From Burkholderia sp. (GTDB lineage: Bacteria > Pseudomonadota > Gammaproteobacteria > Burkholderiales > Burkholderiaceae): a stretch of DNA of 64,000 bases. The stretch spans positions 186,001 to 250,000 of the forward strand of contig JAIRVP010000072.1 of assembly GCA_031253835.1 (NCBI GenBank), read 5' to 3'. The notes beneath the pieces were generated by a model. That model did not search any database, was not told the DNA's origin, and was given only the letters and a program-made list of their open reading frames with translations. The position numbers and the translations under genes are program-made. Below, piece after piece: positions 58,130-64,000 of the stretch. Numbering within the stretch: position 1 is the first letter of the stretch; each line of letters starts with the position of its first letter.

Positions 58130-58798
58130 TCAGCCGCGCGGCTTGCCGAGCAGCGGCTTCAGTGCCGGCCACACGTTGTCGAGCAGGATGCCCTGTGCCT
58201 GCCGAGCGGGGTGCATCTGGTCGGCCTGGAACATCTCGGGCTTGTTCTCGATGCCGGCCAGCAGGAACGGCACGAGCGGCACGCCGAGATCCTTCGACAG
58301 TCGCGTATAGACGGCGTGGAACTTCTGCGTGTAGTCGGGGCCGTAGTTGGGTGGCACGTACATGCCGACCAGCACGACCCTGGCCTGTGCGCGCTGCGCA
58401 CCGGCGATGATGTCGCGCAGGTTCTGCTCGGTCGTCGCGAGCGGCACGCCGCGCAGCGCATCGTTCGAGCCGAGTTCGACGACGACGATCGACGGCTTGA
58501 GCCGCTGCAGCACCGCGGGCAGCCGCGCACGGCCGCCGCTCGTGGTGTCGCCGCTGACGCTCGCGTTCGCGACGCTATAATCGATTCGCTCGGTCGTGAG
58601 CCGCTGCCGCAGCAACGCCACCCAGCCGGTATCGCGCGGCAGCCCGTATTCGGCCGACAGGCTGTCGCCGAGTACGACGATCACGGGCTGGCCCGAGATC
58701 GGCGTCGTCGCGGCGTGTGCCGGTACGGTGACGGCCAGCAGGGTGCCCAGCAGCGCGGCGACCGCCGTGCGTCTTTTCCAGCGAAATGTCGTGTCCAT
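58130..58798 (-). CDS. SGNH-family arylesterase/lysophospholipase (TesA-type)
   Basis: A 222-residue periplasmic hydrolase. A signal peptide (about 1-29, ending PAHA) is followed by the SGNH blocks: GDSLSAEYGLP with Ser46, Gly83 in VSGDTTSGG, Asn112 in GSNDALRG, and Asp193/His196 in DQMHP. It resembles E. coli TesA (thioesterase I/protease I/lysophospholipase L1). Its start codon overlaps that of the divergent ABC ATPase gene (CATG at 58796-58799). Confidence 0.9.
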   Translation of the reverse strand: MDTTFRWKRRTAVAALLGTLLAVTVPAHAATTPISGQPVIVVLGDSLSAEYGLPRDTGWVALLRQRLTTERIDYSVANASVSGDTTSGGRARLPAVLQRLKPSIVVVELGSNDALRGVPLATTEQNLRDIIAGAQRAQARVVLVGMYVPPNYGPDYTQKFHAVYTRLSKDLGVPLVPFLLAGIENKPEMFQADQMHPARQAQGILLDNVWPALKPLLGKPRG

Positions 58799-59498
58799 GT
58801 TCAAGATTACCGATCCGATCATCGAAGTCCATGACGTGTGCAAGCGGGTCGCCGATGCGACGGGCGAGCTGACGATCCTCGACGGCATCACGCTCGCCGT
58901 GCGGCCGGGCAGCAGCCTTGCGATCGTCGGCGCGTCGGGGTCGGGAAAATCGACGCTGCTCGGCCTGCTCGCAGGGTTGGACAGCGCAACGAGCGGCACG
59001 GTTCGCCTGCTCGGCCGCGCGCTCGACCAGCTCGACGAGGACGAGCGTGCCGCGCTGCGCAACGGCGCGGTCGGGTTCGTGTTCCAGTCGTTCCAGCTGA
59101 TGCCGCACCTGACGGCGCTCGAGAACGTGATGCTGCCGCTCGAACTGCAAGGCGGCATCAGCGCGCGCGATGCCGCCGACCGCGCCCGTGCGCTGCTCGT
59201 GCAGGTCGGGCTCGGCGAACGCACCGCGCATTATCCGAAGCTGTTGTCGGGCGGCGAGCAGCAACGCGTCGCCCTGGCACGTGCGTTCGTCACGCGCCCG
59301 GCGATCCTGTTCGCCGACGAGCCGACCGGCAGTCTCGACGCGGCGACGGGGCATGCCGTCATCGACCTGATGTTCGAGCTGAACCGCACGCACGGCGCCA
59401 CGCTCGTGCTCGTCACGCACGATGCCGAGCTCGCGCGACGCTGCGCGACGACCGTGACGCTCGACACCGGGCGTATCGTCGCGCCGCAGTCGGCATAG
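58797..59498 (+). CDS. ABC transporter ATP-binding protein (YbbA/LolD type)
   Basis: A 233-residue ABC ATPase of the MacB/LolD/YbbA group: Walker A GASGSGKS (45-52), signature LSGGEQQRVALARAF (about 148-162) and Walker B ILFADEPTGSLD. In E. coli ybbA is divergent from tesA and followed by the permease ybbP; here tesA is in the same place but no permease gene follows, because pgi on the other strand is next. The partner may be encoded elsewhere. It has only a weak ribosome binding site. Confidence 0.88.
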   Translation: MFKITDPIIEVHDVCKRVADATGELTILDGITLAVRPGSSLAIVGASGSGKSTLLGLLAGLDSATSGTVRLLGRALDQLDEDERAALRNGAVGFVFQSFQLMPHLTALENVMLPLELQGGISARDAADRARALLVQVGLGERTAHYPKLLSGGEQQRVALARAFVTRPAILFADEPTGSLDAATGHAVIDLMFELNRTHGATLVLVTHDAELARRCATTVTLDTGRIVAPQSA

Positions 59499-59570
59499 CG
59501 CCACGCATCAATTGTTCCGCCGGCCGCGCAGCGTGTACTGCGCGGCCGGCACGGGCATGAGCGCGGTGCG

Positions 59571-61193
59571 TCAGCGCTTCAGCGCTGCGCGGGCGCGCTC
59601 GATCAGGGCCGTGGTCGACGAGTCGTGCTTCGCCGGATCGACCGAGTCGGCCGACAGGTCGGCTTCGACCACCTTGCCGAGAATCTTGCCGAGCTCGACG
59701 CCCCACTGGTCGAACGGATTGATGTCCCACACCGTTGCCTGCACGAGCACCTTGTGCTCGTAAAGCGCGATCAGCGCGCCGAGCGTGCGCGGCGTCAGCG
59801 CATCGACGAGCAGCGTCGTGGTCGGGCGATTGCCGGGGAACGTCAGGTGCGGCGCGAGCGCCTCCTTGCCGGGCCCGGCGACCTTGCGTGCTTCTTCGAG
59901 CGTGCGGCCGAGCATCAGCGCCTCGCTCTGCGCGAAGCAGTTCGCGAGCAGCTTCGGATGATGGCTCGCGAGCAGGTGCTCGGGCGTCAGCACCGCGATG
60001 AAGTCGATCGGCACGATCGTCGGCCCCTGGTGCAGCATCTGGAAGAACGCGTGCTGGCCATTGGTGCCCGGTTCGCCCCACGTGACGGCCGACGTCGGGT
60101 AATCGACGAAGGTGCCGTCCAGGCGCGCGGATTTGCCATTGCTCTCCATTTCGAGCTGCTGCAGGTACGACGGCAGGTAGTGCAGCGCTTCCGAGTACGG
60201 TGCGACGAGATAGCTCTGCGAACCGAAGAAATTCCGGTACCAGATGCCGATCAGGCCGAGCAGCACCGGCAGGTTGCGCTCCAGCGGCGCTTCGCGGAAA
60301 TGGCGGTCCATGTCGTTCGCGCCGGCCAGCAGCTCGTCGAACTGCTCGGGGCCGATCGCGATCATGATCGACAGGCCGACCGCCGACCACAGCGAATAGC
60401 GGCCGCCGACCCAGTCCCACATTTCGAACACGTTTTCCGCGGCGATGCCGAACTTCACGACTTCGGCCGGGTTCGCCGACACGCCGACGAAGTGCTTCGA
60501 CAGCGCGTCCTCCGGGCAGCCGCGCGCGACGAACCAGTCGCGCAGCGAGCGGGCGTTGGTCATCGTCTCGAGCGTCGTGAAGGTCTTCGACACGATGATC
60601 GCGAGCGTTTCCTCGGGATCGACCTGTTCGAGCACGCGCGCGAGATCGGCGCCGTCGACGTTCGACACGAAGTGGGTCGAGATGTCCGGCGTCGCGACGT
60701 GATGCAGCGCATGCACGACCATCTTCGGCCCGAGATCGGAGCCGCCGATGCCGATGTTGATCACGTGACGGATGCGCTTGCCCGTGTAGCCCGTCCACGT
60801 GCCGCTGCGCACGGCGCGCGCGAACGTCGCCATCTTCGCGCGCTCGGCGCTCACCTGCGCGTGGAACGGCGCTTGCGGATCGGTTGCGCGCAGCGCGGTG
60901 TGCAGCGCGGCGCGGCCTTCGGTCGGGTTGACGATCTCGCCCGCGAACATCGCGTCGCGGCGCGCTTCGACACCCGCGTCGCGCGCGAGCTGCACGAGCA
61001 GGCGCAGCGTGTCGTCGTTGATGCGGTTCTTCGAGAAATCGGCCGCGAGACCGCCGCCCGGAATCGTGAAGCGTTCGGCGCGGGTCGGCGCACGATCGTT
61101 TTCCGGCGCGAACCAGTCGCGCAAGCGGGCGTGACGGATCTGTTCGAAGTGGGATTGAAGGGCAGTCCAGGCGGGGAGCGAATTCAGCGTCAT
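59571..61193 (-). CDS. pgi: Glucose-6-phosphate isomerase
   Basis: Interconverts glucose-6-phosphate and fructose-6-phosphate. At 540 residues it matches proteobacterial Pgi. The two PGI signatures are visible: ALIVSKTFTTLET-like EETLAIIVSKTFTTLET, and GVWDINPFDQWGVELGK near the C-terminus, with IGIGGSDLGPKMV for phosphate binding. The start at 61193 (MTLNSLPAW) avoids a short unconserved extension. On the minus strand a TATACT -10-like hexamer lies at 61293-61298. Confidence 0.96.
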   Translation of the reverse strand: MTLNSLPAWTALQSHFEQIRHARLRDWFAPENDRAPTRAERFTIPGGGLAADFSKNRINDDTLRLLVQLARDAGVEARRDAMFAGEIVNPTEGRAALHTALRATDPQAPFHAQVSAERAKMATFARAVRSGTWTGYTGKRIRHVINIGIGGSDLGPKMVVHALHHVATPDISTHFVSNVDGADLARVLEQVDPEETLAIIVSKTFTTLETMTNARSLRDWFVARGCPEDALSKHFVGVSANPAEVVKFGIAAENVFEMWDWVGGRYSLWSAVGLSIMIAIGPEQFDELLAGANDMDRHFREAPLERNLPVLLGLIGIWYRNFFGSQSYLVAPYSEALHYLPSYLQQLEMESNGKSARLDGTFVDYPTSAVTWGEPGTNGQHAFFQMLHQGPTIVPIDFIAVLTPEHLLASHHPKLLANCFAQSEALMLGRTLEEARKVAGPGKEALAPHLTFPGNRPTTTLLVDALTPRTLGALIALYEHKVLVQATVWDINPFDQWGVELGKILGKVVEADLSADSVDPAKHDSSTTALIERARAALKR

Positions 61194-61304
61194 GGCGGTT
61201 CGAGTGAAGCGTGAATCGGGAGGAATGCCGCGCCGGCTCATCGGGATCGGAAGGCCGGCGGACGAGAAGGCCCGCCGTGCGGCGGGGGAGTCAGTATAGC
61301 GGCG

Positions 61305-62849
61305 TTACGTGTCGGCGCGCGGCGACGGATAAAAAAGGCGATTGACCAGCGTGCGCACCATCGGCGCGAGTTCGCCCGCGGTGAGCCCGGCCGGGCCGGT
61401 ACCGTTCGCGGTCAGCGTGTCGGCCGCGAGGCCGTGCAGATATACGCCCGCGAGCGCGGCTTCGTACGGCGCGACGCGCTGCGCGAGCAGGGCGCCGATC
61501 AGGCCGCCGAGCACGTCGCCGGTGCCGCCGGTCGCAAGCGCCGCGTTGCCGGTCGGGTTGATCGTCACGCGGCCGTCGGGTGCCGCAATCACCGTGCCCG
61601 AGCCTTTCAGCACGACGATCGCCGTATGACGTGCCGCAAGCGCCTGCGCGGCCGCGATGCGGTCGTGCTGCACGGTGGCCGTGTCGCTGCCGAGGAGCCG
61701 CGCGGCTTCGAGCGGATGCGGCGTCAGCACGCACGGGTTGCCGCGCGCGCCGCGCGTGGCGACGGCGGCGGCGAGATCGGCGTGCGTCGCGACGAGGTTC
61801 AGCGCGTCGGCATCGAGCAGCGTGGCGGCATCGTGCGCGAGCACGTCGCGTACGAGCGTCGCCGCGGCCTCGCGCGTGCCGAGCCCGCAGCCGGCCGCGA
61901 TTGCGGTCATCGCATCGAGATCGAGGCCGTCGGCCGCGTGCAGCATCAGTTCGGGGAACGGCGGGTCGTACGGCGGCGCGCCGGCGCCGAGGAAGCCGAC
62001 GTGCACCTTGCCCGCGCCCGCGAACAGCGCGGCGCGTGCGGCGAGGATCGGCGCGCCGCACATGCCGGTGTCGCCGCCGAGTACCGCAAGGCTGCCGTAC
62101 GTGCCCTTGTGCGATGCGAATGCGCGCGCGGGCAGCGCCGCGGCGAACCGCGCGGGCGCATTCAGCACGATCGCCGGTGCGGCGGGCGGCGCGACGTCGA
62201 GCGATGCGATGTCGATCTCGCCGGCAAGGTCGCGGCCGTCGCCGGTGTAGAGGCCCGGCTTCGCGCCGATGAAGGTGAGGGTGTGGGTGGCCGCGACGGC
62301 GACGCCTGCGCCGACGATCCGGCCCGTATCGCTGTCGAGCCCGCTCGGCACGTCGAGTGCGAGCACGCGGCCGCCGCTGCGTGCATGCGCGGCGATGCGT
62401 GCGGCCTGCTCGGCGAACGCGCCGTCGAGCGCACGGCCGAGACCGATGCCGAACAGCCCGTCGACGACCCACGCGTATTGGTCCAGCGACGTGGGCGGCG
62501 TGGCCGACAGCGGCACGCCGGCCGCGCGTGCGAGGTCGAGTGCCCATTGCGCGTCGTCCGGTTTGACCGCTACCGGCATCCACGCGTGCGTCGCGACGCC
62601 GAGCTGCTGAAGGTGCGCGGCGGCCACCAGTGCGTCGCCGCCGTTGTTGCCGGGGCCGACTGCGAACCAGACGGGGCGGTCGTCACCGGCGACGCGCCCG
62701 GACAGCCAGTGCGCGGCGGCGGCGCCCGCGCGGCCCATCAGCGTGTGCGGCGGCAGCGCCGCGGTGGCGTCGGCTTCGGCCGCGCGCAGGTCGGCGACGC
62801 GCAGCAGCGCGATCGGATCGGAATCGGGAGGCGGGCGGGTAGCGGTCAT
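61305..62849 (-). CDS. nnr: Bifunctional NAD(P)H-hydrate epimerase / ADP-dependent NAD(P)H-hydrate dehydratase
   Basis: A 514-residue metabolite repair enzyme. The N-terminal YjeF_N epimerase domain (about 10-205) has VGPGNNGGDALVAAAHL and ALDVPSGLDSDTG; the C-terminal ribokinase-like dehydratase domain (about 225-505) has LTPHPLEAARLL and NPTGNAALATGGTGDVLGG. Together they rescue damaged NADHX/NADPHX. The start is ATG 62849. It lies 53 bases downstream of the DadA-like gene and 111 bases before pgi on the same strand. Confidence 0.93.
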   Translation of the reverse strand: MTATRPPPDSDPIALLRVADLRAAEADATAALPPHTLMGRAGAAAAHWLSGRVAGDDRPVWFAVGPGNNGGDALVAAAHLQQLGVATHAWMPVAVKPDDAQWALDLARAAGVPLSATPPTSLDQYAWVVDGLFGIGLGRALDGAFAEQAARIAAHARSGGRVLALDVPSGLDSDTGRIVGAGVAVAATHTLTFIGAKPGLYTGDGRDLAGEIDIASLDVAPPAAPAIVLNAPARFAAALPARAFASHKGTYGSLAVLGGDTGMCGAPILAARAALFAGAGKVHVGFLGAGAPPYDPPFPELMLHAADGLDLDAMTAIAAGCGLGTREAAATLVRDVLAHDAATLLDADALNLVATHADLAAAVATRGARGNPCVLTPHPLEAARLLGSDTATVQHDRIAAAQALAARHTAIVVLKGSGTVIAAPDGRVTINPTGNAALATGGTGDVLGGLIGALLAQRVAPYEAALAGVYLHGLAADTLTANGTGPAGLTAGELAPMVRTLVNRLFYPSPRADT

Positions 62850-62902
62850 CGCGGGATCGTGGCGGCTGGCAAGGATGCCGCCACGGGACGGGCCCGCGAC
62901 GG

Positions 62903-64000
62903 TCAGGTCGTGAAGCGGCTGGCGCTGAGCGCGGCGAGCGTGTCGGCGGGCCACTGTTGGGCATCGCCGCCCAGGTAGTCGGTCACCACTTTAGCAGACC
63001 CGCACGCGAGGCCCCAGCCGGTCGGGCCGTGCCCGAAATTGACGAACACGCGCGGATGCGGGGTCGGACCCACGACGGGCAGGCCGTCCGGCGACAGCAG
63101 CTGCATGCCCTGCCACGACAGCGCGGCCGAGATTTTGGCGGCGCCCGGCACCCAGTCGTGGACAGCCTGGCCGAGCAGCGCGAGCGCGGCCTCGGACAGC
63201 GGCTCGGCGAGCGGTTTCGCGGTGTCGGCGAGGCTCTGCAGCACGGCGCCGCCGCCGATGCGCAGCCGCTGGTGGGTGCGCGTGATCGAGATCCGCTTGA
63301 TCGAATCGACGACGCTCAGGTGCGGCGCGTGTTCTTCGTATGCGACCGGCGCGGTGAGCGTATGGACGCGCACCGGGTGCAGCGGCAGGCGCCAGCCGAG
63401 CCGCTCGAGCAGCGGCACGCTGCCGGCACCGGCGGCGACCACGATCGCGTCGGCCGAAATCACGTCGACCTCGCGCGCGTTGGCCGCGGTCCGGTTGCCG
63501 GACGGCGCGAGCTCGACCGCGGCGCGGCCGGTGTCGACGCGGATCGCGGCGACGTCCGCGCCGAAGCGGAACTGCACGCCATGCTCGTCGAGCGTCTGCT
63601 TGACCAGTTTCGCGAACAGCGGGCAGTTGCCGGTGCGCTCGGTTTCGAGCAGCACGCCGCCGGCGAAGCCGGGTTCGGCCGGCACCGACGGTTCGAGCGC
63701 CGTGCATTCGTCGGCGGTGAGCGTGCGGTACGGCTGGTCGAGCGTGCGCAGCAGGTCGAGCGCGGGCTGCAGCGCTTCCCAGTCGCGCGGGTCTCGCACC
63801 AGGTGCAGGATGCCGGGCTTCTGCTCGAATTCGAGTTCGAGGCGCGCCTCGATGTCGGCGAGCGTGTCGCGCGACGCGTCGATCAGCGGTCGCAGCCGTG
63901 CGTACTGCGCGGCGAACGCGTCGGGCTCGCGCAGCGCGCCGAGCTGCTTGACGAAGCGGCGCACGCCGCCGTTGAAGCCCGGCTTGTAGACGATCCCGCT
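62903..64000 (-). CDS. D-amino acid dehydrogenase-like FAD oxidoreductase (DadA family), cut by window end
   Basis: The last 365 residues of a DAO/DadA family flavoenzyme; the frame stays open to the window edge, so the N-terminal GxGxxG FAD motif lies outside. Visible parts include DECTALEPSVP, ERTGNCPLFAKLVKQTL, ADAIVVAAGAGSVPLLERLG, RISITRTHQRLRIGGGAVL and the C-terminal SPDGLPVVGPTPHPRVFVNFGHGPTGWGLACGSAKVVTD. The family oxidises D-amino acids such as D-alanine. This is an ordinary gene truncated only by the window, not a pseudogene. Confidence 0.88.
   Translation of the reverse strand, partial: SGIVYKPGFNGGVRRFVKQLGALREPDAFAAQYARLRPLIDASRDTLADIEARLELEFEQKPGILHLVRDPRDWEALQPALDLLRTLDQPYRTLTADECTALEPSVPAEPGFAGGVLLETERTGNCPLFAKLVKQTLDEHGVQFRFGADVAAIRVDTGRAAVELAPSGNRTAANAREVDVISADAIVVAAGAGSVPLLERLGWRLPLHPVRVHTLTAPVAYEEHAPHLSVVDSIKRISITRTHQRLRIGGGAVLQSLADTAKPLAEPLSEAALALLGQAVHDWVPGAAKISAALSWQGMQLLSPDGLPVVGPTPHPRVFVNFGHGPTGWGLACGSAKVVTDYLGGDAQQWPADTLAALSASRFTT

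Noticed and set aside
62903..64000. DadA-like gene as an N-terminally truncated pseudogene
   Set aside because: The frame is open right up to the window edge, so the missing FAD motif is simply outside the window.

Overview
The window is high-GC DNA in which nearly every base belongs to a densely packed gene. It looks like the main chromosome of a Burkholderia-type betaproteobacterium. This is inferred from gene content and order (a RisA/RisS-type two-component pair, the tig-clpP-clpX-lon-tRNA-ppiD block, the membrane-bound urate oxidase PuuD, paired DUF1800/DUF1501 genes). No database was searched. I see no CRISPR array, insertion sequence, integrase or prophage.

Region 1 (1-16.5 kb) is dominated by purine breakdown. 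After an LD-carboxypeptidase gene, a plus-strand run encodes a GntR/FCD regulator, an NCS1 permease, an allantoin/hydantoin racemase, PuuE, UraD, Alc and AllA. A second arm at 11.7-16.3 kb holds uraH-puuD on the minus strand, divergent from an 8-oxoguanine/guanine-type deaminase, plus a LysR regulator. Together they encode the route urate > hydroxyisourate > OHCU > allantoin > allantoate > ureidoglycolate > glyoxylate + urea. Between the arms lie two LysR genes, a RidA protein, a class IV aminotransferase-fold protein and an ACT-domain protein.

Region 2 (16.5-24.7 kb) is mostly cell envelope: dodecin, a GarR-like dehydrogenase, a hypothetical protein, MscL, a PspA/TPR membrane pair, and a class A penicillin-binding protein. 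Region 3 (24.7-35.7 kb) is core metabolism and stress: a DUF3574 lipoprotein, a threonine-dehydratase-like enzyme, ArgE, Mfd, IspD-IspF, AhpC-AhpD and RisA-RisS.

Region 4 (35.9-49 kb) is more accessory: a small exported protein, DUF1800/DUF1501, a squalene/phytoene-synthase-like protein lacking the usual Asp-rich motifs, tRNA-Leu(UAG), two small proteins, a porin-MFS-deacetylase operon divergent from a LuxR-type regulator, a ketopantoate-reductase-like enzyme, MarR and glycerate kinase.

Region 5 (49.4-64 kb) is protein quality control (trigger factor, ClpP, ClpX, Lon, PpiD) with tRNA-Val and tRNA-Asp between lon and ppiD. It continues with a TesA-type esterase and a divergent YbbA-type ABC ATPase whose start codons overlap, Pgi, the bifunctional NAD(P)HX repair enzyme, and a DadA-like dehydrogenase cut by the window end.

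The most interesting material is regulatory DNA: paired TTGTNNACAA palindromes at the GntR promoter, a repeated 12-mer before the deaminase, an OxyR-like site before ahpC, and tandem GTTACA boxes and a 10-bp-arm inverted repeat beside risA. I found no clearly new multi-gene defence or mobile system.
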